Of a stretch of 33,979 nt of DNA, positions 10,026-19,189 are shown one piece after another. The stretch is from Gammaproteobacteria bacterium (GTDB lineage Bacteria; Pseudomonadota; Gammaproteobacteria; Pseudomonadales; Oceanobacteraceae). The notes beneath the pieces are model-generated. The model was not told where the DNA came from. It was given only the letters and a program-made list of their open reading frames with translations, and ran no database searches. The number at the start of each line of letters is the position of its first letter. Position 1 is the first letter of the stretch. The stretch is from assembly GCA_013373125.1 (NCBI GenBank), contig JABXIK010000141.1, positions 1-33,979 on the forward strand. Reading direction: 5' to 3'. Both the position numbers and the translations under genes were made by a program.

Positions 10026-12062
10026 ATGATCAAATGTAAAAAAGCCCTATTAAGGACAATTCCCTTTGCTTTTTTGCTTTCAATATCCGTTTCATCCACA
10101 GCGAAGGGTTTAGATGTATTTGAACTCAGTTTGAAAGAACTGATGAATACTCCGGTGCAAGTAGCCGCTAAACGCGATACTAACATCACGCAAAGCCCAT
10201 CCAATATCAGTGTTTTCACTGCCCAGCAACTCTCAAGTATGGGAATTACCCATCTTGTGCAACTGTTAAATATTATTCCTGGCTTCTATGCCATGTATAA
10301 CCCAGTGGAGGGCAATCAATCCTATATCATCACTCGTGGGCACTCGCAAAAATACGCCAGCAATATCTTATTTTTAGTTAACGGCCAGCGCTTAAATGAC
10401 GATTACACAGGTGGCATCAGCTATTTTAATCGTTTTTTGCCCTTAACCTTTGTGAAACGTGTTGAAGTCATTAGAGGTCCAGGCTCCGCTTTGTATGGAT
10501 CTAATGCCTTTAATGGCGTGGTCAATATCATCACTCAACCTCAGTCAGGCTTCAGCGCGAAAACGAGTAGCTTCGATGGTTACGGTGGCAGCTTAGGGAT
10601 TAACCAAGAAATACAACAAGCCGAAATATCTTTAGGCATTCAATATCATACCGACCAAGGTGACGACATTGACATTGACTTTGATCGCTTTGGATTACAG
10701 AACTCAACCCAAGACCCAAGAGAACAATTACATATCGACTTACAAGTCCGCCACCACGAATTTGCGTGGCAAACGCTTTATTATGACTCCAACAGAGAAG
10801 ATTATTATTTATTTCGGCGCTTGCGTGACGGCACCACGGAATTAAACTTGTCACAATTCAGCACTGGTATCACGTGGGAGACCAGCTTAAACGAACAAAC
10901 AAGAATCAAAACCTCCGCTCAATACCAGAGCGCCCATCGTGACAGCTTAACCGCCTTGGCAGTACAAGATCCTACTGATTTTCCAGAAGCGGACTTTTTA
11001 TTTGGCGAGGATATTGATTATGAATCCACCCGAGTTGCTCTCGATGTGCAAACCCGAATTTCTGAAACACAACAATGGGATAATGGTTTTGAATGGTTAA
11101 AGAGTCAGATACCCAATGGATTTATTCGCTCCAATTACAACCTGTTTGGTGCCGATGAATATCTTGGTGAAGTAGTTACCTTTAAAAATAATGATCAAAG
11201 AGTCGTACTCGACAAAATCCGAGAGATTAAAAGCGTCTATTCGCAATTAGAAAGTCAGTGGAATCATGACACGCGTACCATGCTAGGTGTTCGATATGAC
11301 CACTACAATGATTCCGGAGCCAAGTGGAGCCCCAGATTAGCCATTGTGCATTCATACTCTCCTGAAACTACGTTGAAGCTTATGTATTCAGAAGCCTACC
11401 GCGCGCCTTCATTAGGAGACCTCTACGATGAAGAAAGTGGCTTGACCATAGGTAGCGCGACTTTAAACCCATCCACTCTCCAGTCTACTGAAATCAGTTA
11501 CAGCTATATTCAAGATCACAATGCAATCAATATTGTCTTGTTCAATAATGATATACACGACCTCATCGGGTTTCGAACACAAAACAACAATACATTTTTA
11601 GACAACGTCACAGACAGCCATTCACAAGGACTTGAATGGAATTGGACTTGGATTCTTTCTTCAAATTTAAAGCTTAAGAATCAAGCCACTCACATTTTCA
11701 ACATCACCTCAGACTCCGAAGGAAGTGAGATAACCCCACTTGAAGACCTAACACCTCGCCATTATGGAATCAGCGAAATCCATTGGAAAATAAACCCTAA
11801 TATTAATAGTTACATCGGCATACATTGGCGTGACACTGTTGATATTTTACATGATGACGCTTATTTAATGACTTGGCATGCGCAAGCCCAATATTCATTA
11901 CAACACAATCAATCATTGGTTTTCACCATTCATAATTTATTTGATGAAGCCTATAGCACGGGGAGTGCGGTTCAATTGGGAACTCTTAATAACGGTAACG
12001 ATTATCAAGAGTACCCAGCCCGCGGTAGGGAGTGGGTACTCGAATACAAATGGCTGTGGTAA
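10026..12062 (+). CDS. TonB-dependent outer-membrane receptor
   Basis: A 678-residue outer-membrane receptor. A signal peptide with likely cleavage near residue 26 (SSTA/KG) precedes FELSLKELMNTPVQVAAKR, a lead-in common to one group of TonB receptors. The plug domain covers about 50-175 and contains YIITRGHSQ, VEVIRGPGSALYGSNAFNGVVNIIT, the usual plug-end signature. The rest is a 22-strand barrel ending in an aromatic residue (EYKWLW). Such receptors import siderophores, cobalamin, nickel or glycans; the substrate cannot be told here. I see no obvious TonB box and no Fur-like site upstream. Its stop codon abuts that of the convergent 7TMR-DISM gene, which hints at a functional pair. Confidence 0.9.
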   Translation: MIKCKKALLRTIPFAFLLSISVSSTAKGLDVFELSLKELMNTPVQVAAKRDTNITQSPSNISVFTAQQLSSMGITHLVQLLNIIPGFYAMYNPVEGNQSYIITRGHSQKYASNILFLVNGQRLNDDYTGGISYFNRFLPLTFVKRVEVIRGPGSALYGSNAFNGVVNIITQPQSGFSAKTSSFDGYGGSLGINQEIQQAEISLGIQYHTDQGDDIDIDFDRFGLQNSTQDPREQLHIDLQVRHHEFAWQTLYYDSNREDYYLFRRLRDGTTELNLSQFSTGITWETSLNEQTRIKTSAQYQSAHRDSLTALAVQDPTDFPEADFLFGEDIDYESTRVALDVQTRISETQQWDNGFEWLKSQIPNGFIRSNYNLFGADEYLGEVVTFKNNDQRVVLDKIREIKSVYSQLESQWNHDTRTMLGVRYDHYNDSGAKWSPRLAIVHSYSPETTLKLMYSEAYRAPSLGDLYDEESGLTIGSATLNPSTLQSTEISYSYIQDHNAINIVLFNNDIHDLIGFRTQNNNTFLDNVTDSHSQGLEWNWTWILSSNLKLKNQATHIFNITSDSEGSEITPLEDLTPRHYGISEIHWKINPNINSYIGIHWRDTVDILHDDAYLMTWHAQAQYSLQHNQSLVFTIHNLFDEAYSTGSAVQLGTLNNGNDYQEYPARGREWVLEYKWLW

Positions 12063-14390
12063 TTAATTTGACAGTAATTGATTAAACACTGACAATTGCT
12101 GATTCAGTGCCTGCCTATCCACTTCATTTAAATCACATTGCTCCATTACAAAATGAGCCGTGCGGTTGACTGTCTCCCATCTTGGGTTTTTAGGCAGAGT
12201 TTGTAACGACAAATACTTATCTAGTGTTCGAGTTTTAGCGGTACTACCATCCATATAAACACGCCATAATCGACTGGCTTCTGCCAAATCTGTTTTATTT
12301 TTCCCACTGTATTTTTGCCAAAGCGAAATACAATTTCGCACCAATGAGACGGTCAAGTCACGAATATCATGAGGTACTTGCGTAATAACAACATCCTCTT
12401 GATGTTGCATCAGCCGTTGAACCTTAAGAATTAATTCCTCAGATAAAAATGGAGTCACAATATAGTCGGTAATACCAAGGCGAATACACTGTGCTAGTTG
12501 GGTCTTATAAAAACCATCCGATATTAATAAAATCGGTAGGTTTTGATGCTTTTGGCGAATAGACTCGATTTCAGCTTCCAAATCCACTCGCCATTGATGT
12601 ATCTGCCATATCACCAATTTAGGTCGATGCTTGGCAATGCTCGCAAGACTAATGTCGTCCTTTGTTAAGTAAAAGTAATTCTGCAAAGGTTCAATAATTT
12701 CATTAGGTTTTTCACTTGCGAATAAAATGGGTAGAGATGACTCATGGCCAAATTTTTTCTTCTCAGCCTTAGTATCATCGACTTGTATCGTCATCAGTGG
12801 AATTTTTAGTTTTAAGGTCACTGATTGTATGTCAATGCTTTTAGTTAAGGACAACCCCATACTATCTAACAAATTTAACGCTGCATTGAATTCTTGAGAC
12901 TGCATATCTTGCATCAAACGAGGACGCTTAATCGTAAATATGACTTCACCTAAACCTTCAGCCTCCACAACCTTGATTACGATATGCAACGCACTACCTT
13001 CTCTCTCTGTCATCCTAGCTAACATCAATATCGCTCGTTTCAACCCTCCTCTATCCACTTCTAATTCACAGTCAGAGTTATCGTATTCAAGCGTCACATT
13101 AAGAGTATGCAAATACGGTTTTAAGTCTCGTATAAAATCATTAAGTGATAGTTTTTGTGTCAACACAGTTTGAGTACTTACTTCTATTTCATTTACTTGT
13201 TGATCAATGGTTGCGCGTACATACATCAACATTTGAGTTTCTTGGCGACGTCGTTTCCATAGAATAACTAATTGAAAAATCACAAATGCAATTAATCCAA
13301 ATTGGGCCAATGGACGAGATTGAATCCATAGATGTGTATACAAGTAATCATGCACCACTAAACTAGCCCACACCACGAAGCTCATTAAAAACATTCTAGA
13401 ATAATCTGATTTCTGCTTAATCAGAACTGCCAAAATCGCCACCATGTAAACTACGGTTACTAGACCTAGTATTTGATTAACCAAAGCAAACCTGGTGAAT
13501 TCTTGGGCGGGCAAGAACAACGTTAAGGCCACCATTATGAACGATATAAATGCAATCCCATGGGCAAACCAGGCATTTTTTAGGGAGAAAAATCGTTGGA
13601 AAAAATAAATGAAAAGAGGCAAGGCCAAAAATAGCAAGATATGTTCAAGACGCTGCCAAGTTAACCAAGACACGCCATGAATAAACTCATAGGCAATGCG
13701 TTCCCCCACCATCACGCTGCGAAATGCAATAGTCCAAATAAAAGCAGAGAACAGGATATGGGTTAAACTGCCATTTTTGGAAAAGTTAATCAGTAATAAA
13801 TAAATGGACACCACCATTAAAAAACTGAACACCATGGCATCAATTAATCGGCTTTGGCTACCTAAAGTATACGTGTGCTCCGAATCGGCTATTAAAAATT
13901 GATGCCAGACACCACCTTCTTTATGGTGATAATTGCTGATATGTAATATGAAATCATAAGTATCATTAGCCGGTAACTTAACCACCTGAGGTGAAAACTC
14001 AGGGCGTTCAGTCTCTCCAATGTGGGAGACAATCCCTCGTGTATAAGTCAGCTCACCGTTCACCCATAACGCAACGGCCGAAGGGATATCCGGCACCCGC
14101 AGGTAATAGATTTGTTTTTCCGGCAAACTGATACGTAAGCGCAAGGTGCCATAACCTTGTGGAGTATAGTTTCCCTGTAGATGCCACAACCCCGGCAAAT
14201 TGATGCCATCCTTAACAGGTCGCTCAAAATTTGTATGAAATTCCTGCCAGTCAAATGCCCACATGCCATCTAAAGGGACACTTCCTGCACTTAACGCTTC
14301 TTTGGATATTAGCTTTTCAGGCAGACTGTGACTAAAAACGGATAGGAATATTGAAAACCAAAAAACAACTGACTTCATGGTATTGGGCAT
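12063..14390 (-). CDS. 7TMR-DISM membrane sensor with degenerate signalling domains
   Basis: A 775-residue inner-membrane protein. After a signal-like helix, residues about 35-170 form an extracellular jelly-roll (7TMR-DISMED2 type), and about 181-380 form the seven-helix 7TMR-DISM region ending in KRRRQ. Residues 395-535 look like a worn histidine-kinase region: no phosphoacceptor histidine box and no clear N or G boxes. Residues 550-660 resemble a receiver domain, but the phosphoacceptor position reads LVIWQIH (Q596, not Asp) and the lysine position reads IVTPF (T646, not Lys). A C-terminal region (675-750) has a distinctive SGKNKTDLAEASRLWRVY segment that I cannot assign. So it is probably a phosphorylation-independent sensor. 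The start is uncertain; an ATG at 14378 is possible. Confidence 0.8.
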   Translation of the reverse strand: MPNTMKSVVFWFSIFLSVFSHSLPEKLISKEALSAGSVPLDGMWAFDWQEFHTNFERPVKDGINLPGLWHLQGNYTPQGYGTLRLRISLPEKQIYYLRVPDIPSAVALWVNGELTYTRGIVSHIGETERPEFSPQVVKLPANDTYDFILHISNYHHKEGGVWHQFLIADSEHTYTLGSQSRLIDAMVFSFLMVVSIYLLLINFSKNGSLTHILFSAFIWTIAFRSVMVGERIAYEFIHGVSWLTWQRLEHILLFLALPLFIYFFQRFFSLKNAWFAHGIAFISFIMVALTLFLPAQEFTRFALVNQILGLVTVVYMVAILAVLIKQKSDYSRMFLMSFVVWASLVVHDYLYTHLWIQSRPLAQFGLIAFVIFQLVILWKRRRQETQMLMYVRATIDQQVNEIEVSTQTVLTQKLSLNDFIRDLKPYLHTLNVTLEYDNSDCELEVDRGGLKRAILMLARMTEREGSALHIVIKVVEAEGLGEVIFTIKRPRLMQDMQSQEFNAALNLLDSMGLSLTKSIDIQSVTLKLKIPLMTIQVDDTKAEKKKFGHESSLPILFASEKPNEIIEPLQNYFYLTKDDISLASIAKHRPKLVIWQIHQWRVDLEAEIESIRQKHQNLPILLISDGFYKTQLAQCIRLGITDYIVTPFLSEELILKVQRLMQHQEDVVITQVPHDIRDLTVSLVRNCISLWQKYSGKNKTDLAEASRLWRVYMDGSTAKTRTLDKYLSLQTLPKNPRWETVNRTAHFVMEQCDLNEVDRQALNQQLSVFNQLLSN

Positions 14391-15014
14391 CGTTATTATT
14401 ATTTTCCGTAATGGTACTCATACTCCTCTTCAACCCATACGTCCATTTGCGCCGCTTTCCGTATTAACAATTAAGTTTTTCTCCTTCTCTATGCAACTCT
14501 ATACACAGATACAAAACTAGCGTACTGAAAGAACCCATTACAGCGTTCAATGCCATTAAAATACATGTGGATTTACCACTTTTTTTTCATTTCCTTTTAA
14601 ACATTTAAAAGACAAATAAACGCATAAATACAAAGACAAACTTTCACAAAACAAGTGAATCGGTATTCGTATTTTTAATACGACATTTTGAATTATTAAA
14701 AAATGCACCTGTCATTTAATGGCTAACATAGTGACGCGATCGAATAAAAAATATCCTTTTAAAATTCAATTACTTATTAATGCTTAAAGATAAACATTTA
14801 TTGATCACTCTCAATTTACCCTTTCTTGCCCAGTATTGACCTTCCATATTTTCACTCATTTTCTAGCGTTAACCGAGAGCAAACATCGCTCAAAACGTCT
14901 TCAAATGACATTTCAATGAAAATAAAAAAAGTCAGAAGGTAAATGATGGGCATAAATTGAACGTGGTTTCATTCAATGATCTGCCTCCATTCAACAAACC
15001 GATAGGGGTGTTAC
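14391..15014. other. 624-base AT-rich divergent intergenic region
   Basis: No convincing gene on either strand. It must hold the promoters of the sensor gene (minus) and of the large exported hydrolase (plus). A small inverted repeat TCGTATT-TTT-AATACGA lies at 14667-14683, and TTCAC-N7-GTGAA lies nearby at about 14644-14660. Neither matches a regulator site I can name. Just before 15015 a GGGGTG sequence serves as the ribosome site of the next gene. Confidence 0.6.
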
Positions 15015-17648
15015 ATGAGAAACAAACCATTAGTCCATACACTGATTAAAGCCATGGTGCCTATTATCATGATGGCGAGTGCAAATCAGGCGTATGCAAG
15101 TATTGAATTAGCAAACGCGACACCGGTTAACAATATTTCCAGTTCGTCAGAATTGAAATACACCATTGATGTTCCCCAAGGCGCATCCGATTTAAATTTC
15201 TCCATTACAGGCGGTAGCGGTGATGCGGATTTATATGTGCGTTATGGTGCTGAGCCCACATCATCCAGTTTTGATTGCCGCCCATATCTCAGTGGCAATG
15301 ATGAATCCTGTGCGATCAATAATGTTCAGGTGGGAACCTATTACATCTCCATTGAACCTTACACAGCCTTTTCTGGTGTGACATTGTTAGCGTCTTATAG
15401 CGAAGACAATACACCTCCACCACCGTCTGCAGATGAACTCAATGAGTCCAACCTTTCTGGCCAAACCGGTAGTGAACAAACCTTCACGTTAGCCGTGCCA
15501 GAGGGCGCAAGTAACCTTAAATTTGAAATGACAGGCAGCAGCGGCGATGCCGATTTATATGTGAAGTTTGGCAGCCAACCTACGAGCTCTTCTTATGATT
15601 GCCGCCCATATATTGGTGGCAGCAACGAAACATGTAACATCGCTAACGTTCAAACTGGCACCTACTACGTGATGATCAAAGCGTACTCCAGTTATTCTGG
15701 CGTCAGCTTAATCGCCAGCTACGATACGACAACGAATCCTGGCAACACATCACCAATAGCAGTGATTGCCAATGGACCATTCAATGGCGTGACAGGGAGT
15801 CCCATCGCATTTAGCAGCTCAGGCTCCAATGACCCTGATGGCAGCATTGCTAGCTATTCGTGGAGCTTTGGCGATGGTCAAAACAGCTCATTAGCCAATC
15901 CTAATCACACTTACACAGCACCTGGTACTTACACGGTGACACTCACGGTTACCGATGACCAAAATGCCACTCATAGTGTGAGCTCACAAGCCGTGATCTC
16001 AGCGGCCAGTTCGGGATTCAGTGTCGCTTCCCATTATTACGACAAAGGCACGTTTGATCATTTTTATACGAATTATGAACAAGCGTTTAGTGATAATTAC
16101 ACAGATGACGATGTGGAAATTCACGCTTACATTGTCATTAACTTCAATGCAAACGTTGATCAAAACAGCGTGAGCGCAGACAGCATCACTGTGAAGCGCA
16201 TGAACATGAGTGATAACAGTGAGAACAATCAAAACCTAATTAATGGTGAAATTGAATGGCTCGATGCAGACACTTTGATCTTTAAACCAAATGTCAGCTA
16301 CTACACCAATCCCAATGGTATGTTTGATTGGAATCACCCAAGCTGGAATGGCTTAAAACCCAATTATGAATACGCTGTTAACCTATCTGGCAACATCAAA
16401 AGCACAACAGGTGCGTATTTAGATGTGGACAATGAAAATGCATCATGGATTTTTAAAACCATAGATACAGACTACGGATTATATTGGTTTAAAGATGGCA
16501 TCAGTGCCATGAAATATGTGCCAGGGCGCAGTATTCCTAGTGACTACTATGATCCCAGTAAGCCCACTCATATTTACGGCCATGGCTGGGCGAAAACATC
16601 CGTTCACGTACAAAGCGGTGCTTTGAGAGATTACCGACGCGAAGGCTTCGTCATGAACCCAGGCAGCATGTATCCATCTCAGCAGGCTGTGGATTTGGTC
16701 AGTGTTTGGAAAGACCCAAGTAAAAACTATGAAGGCAAAGCATGGAACTTTGGCGTGGTGTACTGGAATCAATTTGCCGATGATGACTACGCGAATTTAT
16801 CCAAGCCGCAAATGGCCGAAGCAAAAATCTGGAGCACCAACGGCAAAAATAAAATGAGCTACGCCATTCGCAAATGGAGTGGTTCCAGCTGGTCACAAGA
16901 TCATGTAGAAACCCATGCACCCTTAAAACCCATCAGTGTTGTACTCGCGGATGCAGTCATCGCCGCCACCAATAATACCGCCAATGGAGAGCTACGCTTG
17001 TCAGGTCATTCACTGGGTAATCAAGTGGTCACGGGGATCAGCTATATACTGAAAAAAGAATACGCAGAAGGTCGCATCTCAGCGAAACAATTCCCTAAAC
17101 GTCTTGCACTGCTAGACCCATATTGGCGCGATGGTGCACTTCAAAACAGCTGGACTGACAATCACCCTGCCTATGTTGACCTTGGCGCATCTAATGACTC
17201 AGCAGGCCAAATGACCAACAAGATCGTCAAAGACATCATCGACTTTGCGGATCAAGACCCTAGCGTGTCATTTGTGGCGGCTCACTATGATACTTCTCGC
17301 ACCACAGATGGCAGCTTCTTTGGCCAAAGCTTTGGAGATAAAAACCTCAATCAAAGGGATGTTACCGCCACCATTTATCTGCAAGCCAGTTGGATCAACG
17401 GCAATGAAGGGGATCGTAACTACTACTCCCATCGTCACGTGAATGGCCGCTACTGGTACCTATGGCAATATGCCTATGCACCACCAGCAACCGGTTTTTC
17501 TGCTAGCTCAAGCGCAGCAGACATTCGAGCGAACATGAATTACTACCTGAGTAATAAGATACGTTACTCCATCAGCAGCGGCGGTAGTACACCAAATCCG
17601 TCTGATGACAATTACGAACTAAAAACCGGCAGTAGCTGGCAGCAATAA
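15015..17648 (+). CDS. Exported multidomain lipase-like hydrolase (PPC-PPC-PKD-Ig-hydrolase)
   Basis: An 877-residue secreted protein. Signal peptide 1-28 (cleavage NQAYA/S). Two PPC domains at about 41-127 and 148-235, each with GDADLYV and a cysteine pair 11 residues apart (C88/C99, C196/C207). A PKD domain at about 246-330 (SNDPDGSIASYSWSFGDG) and an Ig-like region at about 362-482. The C-terminal 486-850 is an alpha/beta hydrolase: HGW at 523-525, nucleophile S666 in GHSLGNQ, acid D701 in LLDP, likely H808. HGW, GHSLG and LDP recall pancreatic-type lipases (PF00151), but the surrounding sequence is unfamiliar. The next gene is a paralogue of this catalytic part. PPC and PKD domains usually aid secretion or substrate binding. 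A lipase or esterase role is inferred. The tail after 850 looks like a linker to nothing. Confidence 0.85.
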   Translation: MRNKPLVHTLIKAMVPIIMMASANQAYASIELANATPVNNISSSSELKYTIDVPQGASDLNFSITGGSGDADLYVRYGAEPTSSSFDCRPYLSGNDESCAINNVQVGTYYISIEPYTAFSGVTLLASYSEDNTPPPPSADELNESNLSGQTGSEQTFTLAVPEGASNLKFEMTGSSGDADLYVKFGSQPTSSSYDCRPYIGGSNETCNIANVQTGTYYVMIKAYSSYSGVSLIASYDTTTNPGNTSPIAVIANGPFNGVTGSPIAFSSSGSNDPDGSIASYSWSFGDGQNSSLANPNHTYTAPGTYTVTLTVTDDQNATHSVSSQAVISAASSGFSVASHYYDKGTFDHFYTNYEQAFSDNYTDDDVEIHAYIVINFNANVDQNSVSADSITVKRMNMSDNSENNQNLINGEIEWLDADTLIFKPNVSYYTNPNGMFDWNHPSWNGLKPNYEYAVNLSGNIKSTTGAYLDVDNENASWIFKTIDTDYGLYWFKDGISAMKYVPGRSIPSDYYDPSKPTHIYGHGWAKTSVHVQSGALRDYRREGFVMNPGSMYPSQQAVDLVSVWKDPSKNYEGKAWNFGVVYWNQFADDDYANLSKPQMAEAKIWSTNGKNKMSYAIRKWSGSSWSQDHVETHAPLKPISVVLADAVIAATNNTANGELRLSGHSLGNQVVTGISYILKKEYAEGRISAKQFPKRLALLDPYWRDGALQNSWTDNHPAYVDLGASNDSAGQMTNKIVKDIIDFADQDPSVSFVAAHYDTSRTTDGSFFGQSFGDKNLNQRDVTATIYLQASWINGNEGDRNYYSHRHVNGRYWYLWQYAYAPPATGFSASSSAADIRANMNYYLSNKIRYSISSGGSTPNPSDDNYELKTGSSWQQ

Positions 17649-17668
17649 GCCAAACGGCTTGCAAAACC

Positions 17669-17700
17669 ACCTGTGACTGAAAATTCAGTCACAGGTTTAT
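17669..17700 (+). terminator. Terminator-like hairpin after the multidomain hydrolase
   Basis: A 13-base perfect inverted repeat, ACCTGTGACTGAA and its complement, around a two-base centre, followed by TTTAT. It starts 20 bases after the stop. The stem is strong but the T tract is short. Confidence 0.7.
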
Positions 17701-17917
17701 TAGCAAACACTGTCCTTTCATGAGAAGTAAGCACTAACACCTTGCAGTCACGACACAGCCGTCATTTGGCGTAATTCATCTAGGTCAAAAGTATTTAACC
17801 TACTTTATCCTGCTTTATCATAGCGATGGATCATAGTTTGCCCTTTATTAAAGAAGCGCCATCACAACGTGCATTGTGAAGGCCACACCAACAATAAAGA
17901 TAACAATGAGGTGCCCT

Positions 17918-19003
17918 ATGAAATCACTCCGTCTAGGATTAGCCCTACTGTGCATGAGCATCAGTAGCCTAACCCTTGCCTATCCCGGCGTATTTCCCCA
18001 GTCCACATTTTCAAATCTAGACTATGGTCTGTATTGGTTTGGTGATAACGACAACTATCAAAAAGCCCAAGCGGGTTACAGTAACCCTTACTACAACAAA
18101 AGTGCCCCCACCATCGTGTATATTCACGGCTGGCAAAATGGCTCAAGCCAAGCAAAAAATCGTGAAACCTTTAATCGCAGCGACAGTGGCGGCCCTGATG
18201 TGGATTTAGCTTATGCATGGCGTCGTGCCGGCTATAACGTGGGCATTTTGTATTGGAACCAGTTTGCAGATGAAGGTGAAGTAAAAGACGCAGAAGCGAA
18301 AATCTGGAGCAAAAACGGCCCTCGCGCCATGCGCTGGCGCGACCATAATGGCAACTATCATTCAGGCCCAAACAAAGACGCCGGCCAACTAATGTTCGAA
18401 AGCCTAAAAAATAACATGGCGGATTACTCTGGTAGTCGCTTGATTTTGGCTGGCCATAGTTTAGGTAATCAAATGGCCATTGTTGTGGCCAAAAAACTCA
18501 AAGACGGTATTAGCGCAGGCAACACTAACAGTAAATTAAAGCCAAAGCGTGTAGCCCTACTAGACCCATTCTATTCCAACGGCCAAAAGAGCTACATCAA
18601 CAATCAGTGGACAGGTGCGAAGGCAAGAAGTTATGTGGACACACTAAAAAGTTGGGGCGTCATTTTTGAAGCTTATCGCTCAAGTTCCGTCAGCAACACA
18701 TTCTTAGTGGGTGACGAAAACAAAGGCCTGCTGAATAAAACCGCATTTGTTGAACTGAAACCTTGGTACTTCCAGTCTTGGCAACAAGCTGAGAAACACG
18801 GTGCGGCCGTGTGGCATTACCTGTGGTCATTTGATTTTTCCATTCCGTCTATTAAAGACTCATCTGATCAAGGCTTAAGCGCCAAAACCGGCGATACCCG
18901 AGTTAAAACTCTGATGAATGGCAGTAAGCGTTTAATTCATGATTTAGGGGCTTACACCAAAAGCCCAGGTGACGACCGCTTTAAATACGGTAATCGCCTT
19001 TAA
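17918..19003 (+). CDS. Exported lipase-like alpha/beta hydrolase, paralogue of the preceding gene
   Basis: From the ATG at 17918, which follows a GAGGTG ribosome site, the protein is 361 residues; an in-frame ATG at 17876 would place 14 charged residues before the signal peptide and is unlikely. Signal peptide 1-21 (LTLA/YPG). The mature protein is a single alpha/beta-hydrolase domain sharing an ordered set of motifs with the C-terminal part of the gene before it: LDYGLYWF, IHGW (oxyanion region, 69-72), YWNQFAD, AKIW, GHSLGNQ with S181, LLDP with D216, and H294 in KHGAAVWHYLW. The order resembles pancreatic-type lipases. It lacks PPC and PKD modules. Substrate unknown; secreted lipase or esterase is the best guess. 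It has its own terminator, so it is probably a separate transcript. Confidence 0.85.
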   Translation: MKSLRLGLALLCMSISSLTLAYPGVFPQSTFSNLDYGLYWFGDNDNYQKAQAGYSNPYYNKSAPTIVYIHGWQNGSSQAKNRETFNRSDSGGPDVDLAYAWRRAGYNVGILYWNQFADEGEVKDAEAKIWSKNGPRAMRWRDHNGNYHSGPNKDAGQLMFESLKNNMADYSGSRLILAGHSLGNQMAIVVAKKLKDGISAGNTNSKLKPKRVALLDPFYSNGQKSYINNQWTGAKARSYVDTLKSWGVIFEAYRSSSVSNTFLVGDENKGLLNKTAFVELKPWYFQSWQQAEKHGAAVWHYLWSFDFSIPSIKDSSDQGLSAKTGDTRVKTLMNGSKRLIHDLGAYTKSPGDDRFKYGNRL

Positions 19004-19030
19004 TCACTGACACAGAATCGTGCAAAGCCA

Positions 19031-19065
19031 ACAGCAAACAACATTTCGTTGTTTGCTGTCTTTTT
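19031..19065 (+). terminator. Rho-independent terminator after the second hydrolase
   Basis: A 12-base perfect stem, ACAGCAAACAAC and its complement, with the loop ATTTC, followed by CTTTTT. Confidence 0.9.
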
Positions 19066-19189
19066 ATACAAAACAACCTAATTTTCCCTGGGATTAACCC
19101 ACTCTAACACTGCTCAAGCCGTTGAAACATTGCACACTCAATACACCGCTCTCACTTGAAAAATAAACAACAATAATAAAGGAAAAAAC

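Noticed and set aside
10600..10854. Overlapping reading frames within the TonB receptor (minus 10600-10854, plus 10660-10845)
   Set aside because: Both are shadows of the receptor frame, which has clear plug and barrel motifs.
15160..15720. Repeat array in the hydrolase gene as a possible CRISPR or satellite
   Set aside because: The DNA similarity comes from two diverged PPC domains in frame, with no short regular repeats or spacers.
17701..17917. CRP site before the 361-residue hydrolase
   Set aside because: TTGTGAAGGCCACACC has one good half-site but no matching TCACA at the right spacing.
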